The position numbers and the translations under genes were made by a program. Below the pieces are notes generated by a model, which worked only from the letters and a program-made list of their open reading frames with translations, made no database searches and had not been told where the DNA came from. This document shows positions 43,478-53,514 of a stretch of DNA of 64,000 nucleotides, piece by piece; the first letter of the stretch is position 1, and every line of letters starts with the position of its first letter. Source of the stretch: Nematopogon swammerdamellus (lineage: Eukaryota; Arthropoda; Insecta; Lepidoptera; Adelidae); contig OX336336.1 in NCBI GenBank assembly GCA_946902875.1, positions 28,971,558-29,035,557 on the forward strand, given 5' to 3'.

Positions 43478-43640
43478 CAGTCAAGTGCGAGTTGGACTTG
43501 CGCACCGGGGGTTCCGCACAACCACACAATATTTTTGTTTCATATGTATTTACCAAAAAAAAATGTGTTTTATTTCATTCACTTCGTGATCCTTAGCGCG
43601 AGCCCGACTCGCATTTAGCCGATTTTTATATTTGACGCTT
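43478..43640. mobile_element. K-repeat ends in inverted orientation
   Basis: CAAGTGCGAGTTGGACTTG and GCGAGCCCGACTCGCATTTA face each other about 110 bp apart, as also at 60779-60925. Confidence 0.55.
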
Positions 43641-43735
43641 GTAATTATTACCGTTTTTATGACAGAGCAAAAACAAAACAAAAAATACGTTTCTTGTGTG
43701 GCGGGTCCCCTTAATTTTTCACTTTTTATTTTTTT

Positions 43736-44034
43736 ACACCGTGTTGGGCCGGTAATTAAAAATAATAACACCACTGCATCTCTTCCCGTCCATCTCGAAA
43801 AAGGCGACTAAAGGGATAAGGACAAGATTCTGCGCTAAAGGGCGACAGGATAGCCACCTCTCACCTTGGAACGGTTCATCCACCGAGTCATGCAGCGGGT
43901 GGGTTATCGTGCCTTACTTGCTGCTTCATCGTTACATAATATCTTGTCCGAATACTATGCTAAACGTGGTGGTCGGTATTGTGCTGTAATTTAAAAGAGT
44001 ACTTGCAACACAACTCCGATTACTCTGCGTTAAG
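43736..44034 (+). mobile_element. D-element
   Basis: GTGTTGGGCCGGTAATTAAA to CTCCGATTACTCTGC; 3' tail missing. Confidence 0.8.
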
Positions 44035-44069
44035 ATGGACGCCAAAATAACACATAATATTTTGTTTAA

Positions 44070-44168
44070 AACCGACTACCTATTACGGTCAAGAAGATAC
44101 AGCTCTTTAAAGATAGTACAGACAGAGGGCGTAAAAATACTAATAGGGTCCCGTCGGAACCCTAAAAA
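44070..44168 (-). mobile_element. K-repeat fragment
   Basis: Inverted CTACCTATTACGGTCAAGA and GTCGGAACCCTAAAAA. Confidence 0.55.
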
Positions 44169-44209
44169 AATGTATTCCCACTGCATCTCTCTGTAGGGGC
44201 GGGAAAAGC

Positions 44210-44398
44210 TTTTTTTAATGTAATCCGGGTATGGGTGCCTGAGTCGGAGGGGCCAAAGCGCATGCTCCGACCAGCCAAGTTCGGCCGCTCGCGATCGACT
44301 AGTTTCGATGTGCCCCAATTCGTAGATTGTGCCTCAACTCGGCGGAGCAATGCCAGTTGCCCGAGTAAGAGCTCTAGTGAAACATAATTCCTCGTTGC
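44210..44398 (-). mobile_element. SINE-B end fused to hAT-like MITE fragment
   Basis: 44210-44277 is the last 65 bp of SINE-B. At 44278 it changes without spacer to the MITE (GTTCGGCCGCTCGCG to GAACATAATTCCTCGTTGCA region). The MITE part is uninterrupted where the LINE sits in the 53448 copy. Confidence 0.75.
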
Positions 44399-44867
44399 AG
44401 TCAATCATTCATCATCATCAGTGGAGATATTTTCACAAATAAGATAAGTGGACCCCTTTCTCCGTCAAGTGCGCCCACGCGTACCCCTTATCTTGAGCCT
44501 GCGTACCCCTGGGGGTACACGAACCACTATTTGGGAACCACTGCTCCAGTGCAAGGATGAGAACGCGCAATTCATAAAAAAAATCGGGTAAAACAAATTT
44601 TCTGAAGCGGATTTATTCGTCCGTAACATTTCGACTTTATTTCATACCTACATAGATACCGCGTGATGGTACGCGAGTCCTTTCGGCTTATCTCGTCCCG
44701 CATGTACTCGTACGTCTGGAGTCTGAAAGGTCGCGCAATCCGTCCGTACATCTGCCCGCGCGCAGTAAAGACGGAGCCGCATTTAGGAGACGCGGGTGGG
44801 AAATAAAATAAAAGGGTTTCCACCACGGAGAAGAACGCGGAGAGAAGCTGGTCTAGCCAAACTGGGT
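44399..44867. other. no recognised feature
   Basis: Nothing supported. Confidence 0.4.
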
Positions 44868-45225
44868 GGGTATTTTTTTTTTATGTAATCCGGTATGGAT
44901 GGCTGAGTCGGAGGGGCCAAAGCGCATGCTCCGACCAGCCAATTTCACCTCCGAGAAGGTAGGTGCCATACCGGAGACTTCCCTGGATTGCTGGCTATAC
45001 TGGACTAGAGGAGAACACAACCGAGGCTGCTATGCGGCCATCTTACATCCAGTACGGTGGTACCAACCCAGTCGGCTACAATTTGAGCCTACCACCTAGG
45101 AAGGGGCAAGGGAAGGGACCTACAGTTTTACACCGGTTCCGAACGGTGAAGCAGCAGGTGTAGGTATGCACGTAAATTTTTTCGTCAGAAAAAACTCATT
45201 GGTACAGGCCGACCGGATTCGAACC
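44868..45225 (-). mobile_element. SINE-B, 5'-truncated
   Basis: Tail, body and box B (CCGGTTCGAATCCGG on the minus strand) present; the box A half of the head is replaced after 45225. Confidence 0.88.
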
Positions 45226-45375
45226 GGGTATGTCTATCAAGTGGGCATGTCTAGCCAAACTGAGTAAATACGTATATTTTTATGTAATTTTTTCCTTCTT
45301 TCTTTCTTTAGTTGTGTATTTTGTTTTATATATGTAACATAATTCATATTAGTCTAAATGCATTAGTTCTTCTAA

Positions 45376-45690
45376 ATACATACATACATACATAACACAC
45401 GCTCTATCCCGACAATCAGGGTAAGCAGAGTTATCAGTGTTGTGCTGCAAGTACTCTGGTAAATTAAAGCACAACACCAACCACCACGTTTAGCTAAGTA
45501 TTCGGACAAGATCAAGCAGCAAGTAAGGCACGAATGCCCACCTGCTGCATGACCCGATGGAAAGACCGTTCCTAGGTGAGAGGTGGCTTTCCTGTCGCCC
45601 TTTAGCACGACATCTCGTCCTTTACGACATGCACGGGAAGACATGCAGTCGGGCTATTCTTTTTAACTACCGGCCCCACACAGTACAGTT
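45376..45690 (-). mobile_element. D-element
   Basis: Minus strand from GTGTGGGGCCGGTAGTTAAA to a TATG tail at 45376-45394. Confidence 0.85.
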
Positions 45691-46074
45691 TTAAAGGTGT
45701 GCGATTAAAGTAAAACGTGTGTCGCTGTGTCGCAGTGCGTTTAACCGCACTGCGTAAAATGTTTTACTAGAAATTAGCGCTAGCAACAACTCCTCCCTAC
45801 TCCTATCTCCGTGGTTCACACTCGAGGCAAAGGTCTCCGGCAGCCGCGCCGCGAGGGACGAGGGTCACAGATGGCGCGGGTCAGGAGTCCTCGTCGCACC
45901 TGCCGCGGTAACTACTAGACGGGAACGTAGTGGGGTGGGGGAGAGAACGACAGACAGGGCTTCCCGGCGTTAGAAGTAGAACTTCAGAGGCTGTCAAAAT
46001 CTGTCACCAAAGTGGCGCGTGGTCTGCGCGGTTTTGGAGCCGTACACTCAATCTCAAGGTCCGAGGCTCCAATT
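45691..46074. other. unassigned, GC-richer stretch
   Basis: CGCAGTGCG / CGCACTGCG forms a small hairpin at 45733-45756. No gene seen. Confidence 0.4.
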
Positions 46075-46325
46075 CTTCCCTTCCCTTGCCCCTTACTAGA
46101 AGGTAGGCTCAAATTGTAGCCGACTGGGTTGGTACCACCGTACTGGATGTAAGATGGCCGCATAGCAGCCTCGGTTGTGTTCTCCTCTAGTCCAGTATAG
46201 CCAGCAATCCAGGGAAGTCTCCGGTATTGCAGCTACCTTCTCGGAGGTGATATTGGCTAGTCAGAGCATGTGCTTTGGCCCCTCTGACTAAGCCAGCCAT
46301 ACCGGATAACATAAAAAAAAAAAAA
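46075..46325 (+). mobile_element. SINE-B 3' part
   Basis: CTTCCCTTGCCCCTTACTAG to ATAACATAAAAAAAAAAAA. Only AGGTCCGAGG of the head remains. Confidence 0.85.
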
Positions 46326-46375
46326 TTCGGCTGACACAAACCAATAAGTAAATGTTATGTTTTTCTGATAGACAG

Positions 46376-47240
46376 CATTCGAACTTGTCACAATTTGCTC
46401 TATCCCCTTCGATTACATCCACGAAGAAGAACTGTCAAGAAACTTCACAGGGTATTTTTAGCGTTCCGTAACCGGTACGGAACCCTATTACTAAGCCTAC
46501 GCCATCTGTCTGTCTGTCCGTCTGTCCGTCCGTCCGTCTGTCCGTCCGTCAGTCCTTCTGTCTGTCCGTCCGTCCGAAGGCTGTATCTCTTGAACCGTAA
46601 TAGGTAGCCCGTTGAAATTTTCACAGAAAATGTGTTATTATAGCCGATATAACAACAAATAATAAAAATAAGAAAAAGTACAAAATTCACGGGGGTTCCC
46701 ACAGAAAAAATCAAAAAGTGTATGCGCGCGCGCCATCTACCGAATAGATTATGAAGCATTTTAATTAATCATGAAATTTAACTAATATGAAGCTTTTCAT
46801 AAGGCGCTAGCCATGACAAGTTGATTTAGGGTTCCTGTCCGTCTGTCCGAGGGCTGGTATCTCTTGAACCGTAATAGGTAGCCCGGTGAAATTTTCACAG
46901 AATATGTCTTATTATAGCCGATATAACAACAAATAATAAAAATAAGATAAAGTAAAAAAAAAATCACTGGGATCCCCATACAAGAAACAAAAAAGTGCAT
47001 TCGCGCCGTCTACCGAAAACAGTATGAAGCAGCGCTGACCATGACATGGCGATACGGAATCCTCGGTGCGCGAGTTCGACTCGCAATTGTTTTTTTTTTT
47101 TTCATAAATATTACAAGTATTTTAGTGACAATCCACATAAATAACATCGCCTACAGTCTATCGAAAGAACAGCTTGAAAGCAAGAATAACAAATTTAGTG
47201 AGACTTATTAATTAAGTGTATCAGGTGTAAAGACGCTTTG
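46376..47240 (+). mobile_element. G-repeat interrupted by two K-type copies
   Basis: G-repeat parts are 46376-46452 and 47093-47240. Between them two K-type copies follow each other (46456-46745, 46828-47085), each with CTTGAACCGTAATAGGTAGC and CAACAAATAATAAAAATAAG. Confidence 0.65.
46500..46578. repeat. CTGT/CCGT microsatellite
   Basis: Run of CTGTCTGTCCGTCTGTCC-type tetramers inside the K-type copy. The apparent open frame across it is an artefact. Confidence 0.9.
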
Positions 47241-47599
47241 TCAACCATTTTGATACGTAATTTGTATCAACTTAGTAACGTTAGCACATTACACAAACTA
47301 CAATGTAGTAATTGAATAATGAATATTGTAGTTATTTAAAAAAGAAATACTTAACCGAAGTTTTTTTAAGTATAATTGTCAAAAAATCAAAAATAAATAT
47401 AATAAAGTAAGATACTTGAAGTAAAAAAGAAGTAAGAACAAAATAATTATGCAGTCAGGTGAGTAGGAGGTATGCTTTATTTGAGAGATTACGGGCGAAA
47501 GTAACTAACTAAGGGCGAGGCCGAAGGCCGAGCTCCGTTCAGGTAAACGATAAACCCTCTCGAAAAAAGTAAATAAGTAAGTAAGACTGCTTTCCGCTG
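47241..47599. other. AT-rich stretch with E-element scrap
   Basis: 47505-47580 matches the extra segment of the E-element at 42840-43155. Confidence 0.45.
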
Positions 47600-47830
47600 A
47601 CGTACTTTATGTCGTCGTCACACCTGGCGGGTGGTCATCCCACAAGCCGTTTTCTTTTCCAAGGTCGCCAGTGTATAGGACACGGTTACTCCAACGGTCG
47701 TCGTCTCTTCGGCTAACGTGCCCAGCCCCCTGCCACTTGAGCTTAGCCATCCGGTTTTCAATATTGCTACTTTGGCGGCCGCCCCCGGCGGATTGCCACG
47801 TTACGCACCAATGATGGCTAAAATATTTCT
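47600..47830 (-). mobile_element. RTE-like LINE 3' fragment
   Basis: Inverted: GGCTAAGCTCAAGTGGCAG on the minus strand follows the pattern of 22945-23060 (AAGTGGTAG, GACGACGAC). Frame broken. Confidence 0.65.
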
Positions 47831-48689
47831 ATCTACGTAATACAGGTATGTAGGTGGGTACAAGATGTAAAAATGTCAGAATATTGCGATAATATGATAC
47901 GTCTGTGCCTCGAGCGAGTTTCTTAAGGCGAACGTCGGCGTTTTGTTGACTATCTCCGACCTTCCCCCCCAGGGGACCACGCATGAGTGTTATCCCAGAT
48001 TAAAGTCGGATTGTCATTTCGGGCCGACGTCATTTTTTCCGTAGGTACGAGTTGTATTTATATTATATAGGTATAGGTCGGGATTTTTTTAAACAGCCAA
48101 CGCGGATGGCTTTGCCCCAAAGTCCGACCGAAGGTCTGACACAGCCAATAACGCCACTCCTCGCAAAAGCGCGCTCAGAGAGGCGGCATGCTAGCTACAA
48201 AAAGGCGGATAAAAATGTAGTCGTCTAATGTAGGTATTAATATCTTTTTAAAATAAAAGTAAATATATGGCCTGGGAAAGCGTTCCAGAGTTAACTAATT
48301 GAACTGCATTACTAATCCAAGAAATAAGTACATTTTACATTCGTATTGTGTTAAGAGGGGTGTTATATAATGCAATGTGGTAATGCAATAATCGCATGTG
48401 GAATCATTTGCCTGAACAGGTACGGCGCTGCACTACTATCCACATGTTTAGAGAACGTATATTCGCAATCTGTTTCTATCTGATTCTGACGGCGACGAGT
48501 AATATAAATTTCCCTTAATTACGTTCTTGTAACTTTTATTGAGATGGTTTTATATTATAAAATATATGTTTACATATGTATATGTAGTTTATGCATAAAT
48601 ATAATATGTACGTACCTTATAGTATTTATTTTATGTATGTATTTATGTGACTATTGTTTGTGTCCATTTATTTAATAGTTTTATTTTTC
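47831..48689. other. no recognised gene
   Basis: Contains a LINE-W1 scrap near 48262 (GGGAAAGCGTTCCAGAGTT). Otherwise nothing. Confidence 0.4.
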
Positions 48690-48842
48690 AAGCTTCTCTC
48701 TTGCACTGCATTGTCCGCCCTATCAGCTTCTCCACATCCCAAAGGTTAGTTTGTAAAGAATGCTACTTTGCATTAAACTCGCCTGTTGTGTTCCTTTTTA
48801 TGGTGTACAATAAAGTATATTTTGATTTGATTTGATTTGATA
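48690..48842 (+). mobile_element. retroelement tail with TTTGA repeat
   Basis: CACATCCCAAAGGTTAG, TTAAACTCGCCTGTTG, TACAATAAAGTATA then (TTTGA)n. Inverted relative at 61483-61590. Confidence 0.6.
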
Positions 48843-49205
48843 TAAGCTTAACGTATGTGTGTGTGTATGTATGGGTGTACGGGTGTGTCTGTCTGTGGCA
48901 TCGTAGCTCCCAAACGGATGGACCGATTGGGATGTTTTTTTTTTTATTAGAAAGCTGGTTTAATCGGGATGGTTCTTAGCTATGTTTGTGATCAAGCAAT
49001 TAAGTAATAAAAAAAAAAATATTATCCTAAAAACTGGGCCAATTAGCATGCGGCTTTTTAAAGAAAGGTTGAAATAAAAGTTAAATTAAAATTTAAAAAA
49101 ATCCCTGTCCCTTAAAAAGTCAAAAATTATTTGTAAATTCCCGCGCAGCTCTGAGTTTTTATATTTTATTTTATTGTGGGGGGTTATTTAAATTTGTAAT
49201 TTAAC
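48843..49205 (+). mobile_element. Q-repeat, uninterrupted copy
   Basis: GTGTGTCTGTCTGTGGCATC, GTAGCTCCCAAACGGATGG, TTAATCGGGATGGT. Provides the empty site for the MITE at 51933-52077. Confidence 0.7.
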
Positions 49206-49259
49206 TTTTATTTTCTTCTATTCTATTCTCCTGTCCCGATCCTCATTCGTCTTCCTCTC

Positions 49260-49440
49260 TCTCTCAAAGGTTGACTGGAGGAAATCACTTAAAGTGATAA
49301 GTCCGCCTTTGCACACTACTTTTCTCTTGTTCTGTGTGAAGTATTGTAAATTTCTATTGATCTTCTGTATGTTATATTCTGTCTTGTGTATCTCTGTGTT
49401 TTTGTGGGCAATAAAGCATTTCTATTCTATTCTATTATAT
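49260..49440 (+). mobile_element. retroelement tail near the C-linker exon
   Basis: AAAGGTTGACTGGAGGAAAT, AGTCCGCCTTTGC, GGGCAATAAAGCATT then (TTCTA)n. Inverted relative at 11602-11735. Confidence 0.6.
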
Positions 49441-49488
49441 TTTATTCTCTCTTCTTCTCTAGCCATAAACCAGAATCGGTCCACTCAC

Positions 49489-49681
49489 CTCTTGAGTGTG
49501 TCCAAATGCACGTTGATCGCGATCTCCGCCTTGAGCTTGTCCGGCAGACAGGAGACGGCCTTCTCCTCGTCCGAGCACTTCTGCGTGAGCCAGAGGTAGT
49601 CGAACCACTTGATCACCTTGACCTGAAGATGCGTCGGCACCCGCCGCATCCTCATGTACGTCTTCACGCCGTCCAGCTTGG
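49489..49681 (-). CDS. CngA: CNG channel exon: C-linker
   Basis: First visible exon. It starts after the acceptor TTGCAG with two bases that finish a split codon and ends AAGAG before GTGAGT. The product begins [16 protein letters not shown], contains VIKWFDYLW and ends [20 protein letters not shown]. These are hallmark C-linker sequences of CNG channels, the helical collar joining the S6 gate to the ligand-binding domain and mediating contacts between neighbouring subunits. Conservation is very high compared with the tail exons. The preceding exon would end just after S6; no open frame with a pore or S6 sequence is visible between 49682 and 64000. A retroelement 3' tail ends about 50 bp downstream of the donor, near 49440. 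Confidence 0.92.
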
Positions 49682-50116
49682 CTGCAACAAACACAATATT
49701 GAAAGAAAGAAAGAAGGAAGAAAGAATGTTTGTTTTCCCTATTTAAATTTAAAATACGTCGTTAATATACATTTACGAGTGTGAAGAGAAAAAAGGATCT
49801 GGCACAGCCTATGCCGCGACACTCCAGCTCAGTACTGAGGCTGTGTGTGCGGCGCTGATTTTAAGCCAGTCCAGTGTGTCGACAAAGTGTGTTAATTACA
49901 ATTTTATACAATTTTACAATTTTACATAATAATTTTAAAAGCCAGACACCGTAACTTAATGCTTAACTAATTTTTAACTATTTTATAATGGACTATAATA
50001 CCTTACTACTAATTAATACTAATTCTACTACTAATACACGCACGCATATAGCCTAACACGAGATTGCACTTTTAACTTTAAACTTTTCGAGAGTTTCTGC
50101 GTTCTGTTCAATTTTG
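49682..50116. other. intron upstream of the C-linker exon, nothing recognised
   Basis: AT-rich. Confidence 0.5.
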
Positions 50117-51098
50117 TCAGCCTCGATAGCTCAGTGGCGCAGACAGTCGACTGTCGCTATTGATGGTTAAGCAACGCTGGGCCGGTCAGTACATTGGATG
50201 GGTAACCGCTCGACCGCTGGAGGCTGACCGTGGTTCGGATTCCACGTAAAACTAGTGCGGAGGAGTGCTTGTTAGATATCTAACAAGCACTCCTCCGCGC
50301 TACATCCTCCGTGGCGGCGCCGTTTGGGGCAGACGAACGAGAGCGAGAAGTCGCCCCCGCCCGACGCCCTCGACTCGTCGGCGCCCAGCCCGGAGGAGCT
50401 GCTTGCATGCATTCTTAAAGAGTAGCATTCGGGTCGAGAGTGTGCGAGCAGAAGCGGGCTGTACCCGAAACGACACCTGAAGGACATTGCGGCTCCTTTC
50501 GTGAACACTCGGCTCGAAACGAAACGTAACAAAAACGACATGCGCCTCCGCCTCAACATTAGGTTAGGATAAATATATAGAAGATGCGTCGCGTAGCTAC
50601 GCATCTTCTATATATTAACCCTGGTAATTTTTTTTAACCACCAAAACATTCACCCATACCACTTTCCTTCGAGCCGAAGTGTTCACGAAAGGAGCCGCAA
50701 TGTCTTTCAGGTGTCGTACCGACTGCATTGTGCCTCCGCTCCGCTCGGGTAAACTATTCTCCGGAATTCCTGTTGCTACGACTACCGTTCTTTTTATAAA
50801 CCCCCGACGCAAAGGGAGAGGTCTTATAAGTTTAAATGAAATGAAATGACACTTTATTGTCCCTCCTAATCTTACTTGGTGGTAGGGTTTAACCCGCCCG
50901 GGTTGGTACCACCGCACTGAATGAAACGTCGGTCAAAACGGCTATGTAAATAGTTTGTGTTTTCCGACCAGTTCAGTGTAGCCGGCACGATCAAAGGGGG
51001 AAGCACTGACATGGCACCTAGTTCACCCGGTGTTATGGGCTGACATCACGGACGTTGCAGGTGATGTAGCCAACGGTGTCAGATTCCATAAAAAAAAA
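50117..51098 (+). mobile_element. SINE-A split by a palindrome-rich insertion
   Basis: The head (50117-50255) has GATAGCTCAGTGG, GTTAAGCAACGCTGGGCCGG and GTGGTTCGGATTCCACG. The tail (about 50860-51098) resumes at CTTACTTGGTGGTAGGG. The intervening 600 bp is foreign. Confidence 0.8.
50256..50855. mobile_element. palindrome-rich insertion
   Basis: It holds a perfect 42-bp palindrome at 50257-50298 centred on AGAT/ATCT, an 18-bp inverted pair at 50572-50589 and 50599-50616, and a roughly 50-bp inverted pair at 50469-50517 and 50669-50718 (ACGACACCTGAA and its inverse). The 3' side ends AAATGAAATGACACTTTATT. Family unknown. Confidence 0.75.
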
Positions 51099-51172
51099 AA
51101 AAAATTCGACAGCATGCAAACAATAACAAATACAAAGAGATTGGAAGAGGGTGGGTTTAATGTCTTTGAACA

Positions 51173-51598
51173 CATACTAATCATACTAATATTATAAACG
51201 GGAAAGTTTGTGAGGATGTATGTAATGTATGGACCTTTGTTCCTCTTTCGCGCAAAAACTACTGAACGGTAGTTTTGATGAGACTTTACAGTATTATAGC
51301 TTATACATCAGAATAGCACATATGCTATAATTTATAAAGATATTGTGTAAATTTGCCAAAATGTAATGATAAATGTCAAGTAAGTCGGAAAAAATCCCGC
51401 CATCATCTCTTCTCCCAAGAAAAACAAAAGCCTGTCAACGTCACATAAAAACTTTAATTTGAAATTCTTTTTTAAAATTTGCAGAAAACAAATATGGCCA
51501 GTATGAAAAGGCGCGGAGCAGCGCGGAAAGGCGCGGGTCGGCGCGGCGCGGTGCGGCGCGGGGCGGCGAGCGAAGCCCCGGGCAAAAGCTAGTAATAT
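51173..51598 (-). mobile_element. E-like repeat (GCTTTTGCCCGGGGC end)
   Basis: On the minus strand it begins CTAGCTTTTGCCCGGGGCTT; the other end has AAAGTTTGTGAGGATGTATG and CGCAAAAACTACTGAACGG, a repeat common in insects by recollection. The GC-rich block at 51515-51580 is a run of GGCGCGG-type units. Confidence 0.6.
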
Positions 51599-51884
51599 AG
51601 AAATAAGCCTTATGCTCCAATGTTGTCGACAAGGTTGAGCGCAGTATTGATTGCATATAAGTAGTAATCGCTGATTTTAAGCCTAGCCTAAATTCTAATT
51701 AACAGTAGAAGTGATACATTTTAAATTGTTACCCTCATTAAAGCTTTTTACATCTTAAATATTAATTTTGTTCAAACAAGGTATCATTAAAAATACATAA
51801 ACATTTTATAAAAGTATTTGGATCCTGTACACGTCCGTCAGATTCTCGCACACTGAGCTGCATAACAGCTCAGTGATGCTTATT

Positions 51885-52130
51885 AAAGTGTGTGTGTATG
51901 TGTGTAAGGGTGTGTCTGTCTGTGGCATCGTATAATGCGCGGGGCGGATCTCGGCGTGTCGCCGCCGCAGCGGTTCGTCAGTGTTCTCCCTCGCACCCGC
52001 GCCGTACTTGTATAGTGTATTCGCGTGGCGGGTCGCCCGCTGCGGCGACGACACGCCGAGATCCGTCCCGCGCACTATAGCACCCAAACAGATGGACCGA
52101 TTTGTAATTTATACAAATTACTTTTACTTT
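51885..52130 (+). mobile_element. Q-repeat fragment carrying a MITE
   Basis: GTGTGTCTGTCTGTGGCATCG and then, after the MITE, GCACCCAAACAGATGGACCG. Confidence 0.7.
51933..52077. mobile_element. 145-bp MITE with 41-bp terminal repeats and TA duplication
   Basis: TA at 51931-51932 and 52078-52079. Ends TAATGCGCGGGGCGGATCTC and inverted TAGTGCGCGGGACGGATCTC, continuing GGCGTGTCGNCGCCGCAGCGG. The uninterrupted Q copy reads GGCATCGTAGCTCCC. Confidence 0.88.
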
Positions 52131-52861
52131 GTTTTACACAAACTCGCGGAAGTTGCGTGTTTATATAAGGATCGTACACTGTTTTTCTTGCCAATCAATC
52201 AATAATACATAATAGTAAAAGTGGTCCGTTGTAATTTACGAAAGTGGTGGACAATGGAAAAGTTTGCTCGTTCGACAGGCCCGTTTCACTACTGGGCAGA
52301 GTTTAGCATCGTAAAGGTATCCGCTGTTATTGGATAATAGAATTAACTATTTAGGGACTGGCCGGTCCCATTACTAAAGTGATCGGGCGAGCGAGAGGAG
52401 CGCGGTCGGCCGATCCCAACGACATTCTACTTTCTGGACGGGCCCTCGTCATACATTTTACCGGTAGAAAGGTGCGATTGGAAGTTCTCCTATAAATTGC
52501 CAATATTTAAAACAGCGTAAGTGCGCGAGCGCCTCATACACCACGTTACGTTTCCGCTCTGTGAACGTCGATAGAGTAAGACGGTTAAATGGCAATTTGA
52601 TACGTATAAAGGAGAGACAACGATTGGAGAGTGTGCTGAATGCTCACAAATAGCGCGCCTCAATTCGGTGCGTTGTATGCCACTTCCCGATAATTTAATT
52701 CGTCGGCCTATCCGCCCAATTCGACCGCAGGCCGGTGTGTGTGTGCGACCGCTCCCTAACCTCTGACTATTGACCGGAAGCGTTCAATGTGACCGCGGCC
52801 TAACGGTTAGACCACAGGTTAGACTAACCGCAGACACGGTCGTTCGTGCGTGTGACAGTAT
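52131..52861. other. no recognised feature
   Basis: Unique-looking DNA. Confidence 0.45.
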
Positions 52862-52864
52862 ATA

Positions 52865-53067
52865 CAGTCCGCGCGCGAGCTCTGAGGAATCGGTGTTTGT
52901 GGAAATTAATTTATTATAGAATTTTAATATTATACATTTGTATAATATTACTCGCCTAGTATAGTATAATCATCACAAAATGTGAATCTCCATAAAAATT
53001 CTATACAAATTCTATAATAAATTAATTTCCACAAATACCGATTCCTCGGAGCTCGCGCGCGGACTGT
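52865..53067. repeat. long inverted repeat, 60-bp arms
   Basis: CAGTCCGCGCGCGAGCTC and AGGAATCGGT, TTTGTGGAAATTAATTTATT are repeated inverted after a spacer of about 84 bp, with two or three differences. Confidence 0.9.
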
Positions 53068-53167
53068 AGGTAGGATTCGAGTGATTATGAGAACGTCGAA
53101 CCAATTTTGATCGTGAAGTGTAAATAGCTAAAATAAATAAGGTGATAAAAAAAATTGGATACAGAAA

Positions 53168-53410
53168 TGATGCCGTTCTAAAGGGCGACAGGCTAGTCAC
53201 CTCTCGCCCCGGCACGGTCCTTACATCGAGACGTGCGGCAGATAAGTCTTCGTGTCTCACTGGCTGCTTGATTGTGCTAAACTGTTGGTCCTAAAAATTT
53301 TATAAATGTGGTGGTCGATGTTGTGTTGTAATTTACAAGACTAACTACTTGCAGCACAACACCGTTTAATCTGCTTACCCCGATTGTCGGGATAAAGCGT
53401 GTGGTAGGTA
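53168..53410 (+). mobile_element. D-element, 5'-truncated
   Basis: GATGCCGTTCTAAAGGGCGA to GTCGGGATAAAGCGTGTGG. Confidence 0.8.
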
Positions 53411-53514
53411 TATATTTATGCAAATGTTTGCAATACCGTATGATTTTCAATGAGGTATTATGTTTTACTAGAGCTCTTACTCGGGCAGCGGGTATTGCTA
53501 CGCCGAGTTGAGGC

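Larger units (their letters stand above)
11305..49681 (-). other. CngA: 3' part of a CNG channel gene, seven coding exons
   Basis: This is the span of the only host gene I can support. Seven minus-strand exons (193, 101, 138, 168, 151, 267 and 88 bp) join in a single frame across six introns, every one bounded by GT and AG, giving 367 residues and a TAA stop. The order is C-linker, cyclic-nucleotide-binding domain, low-complexity linker, C-terminal coiled coil, which is the standard order in alpha-type CNG channel subunits. CNG channels are tetrameric cation channels of the plasma membrane opened by cGMP or cAMP, used in sensory neurons. The transmembrane region and pore are not in the window as far as I can see. 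The symbol CngA (the insect alpha subunit) rests on recalled similarity of motifs, so a paralogue such as a CNG-like subunit remains possible. Confidence 0.85.

Noticed and set aside
46395..46607. 70-codon frame across a CTGT/CCGT run
   Set aside because: The frame is open only because of the microsatellite.
50265..50604. frames of 71 and 110 codons in the palindrome-rich insertion
   Set aside because: Opposite strands of the same GC-rich palindromic DNA; no recognisable domain.
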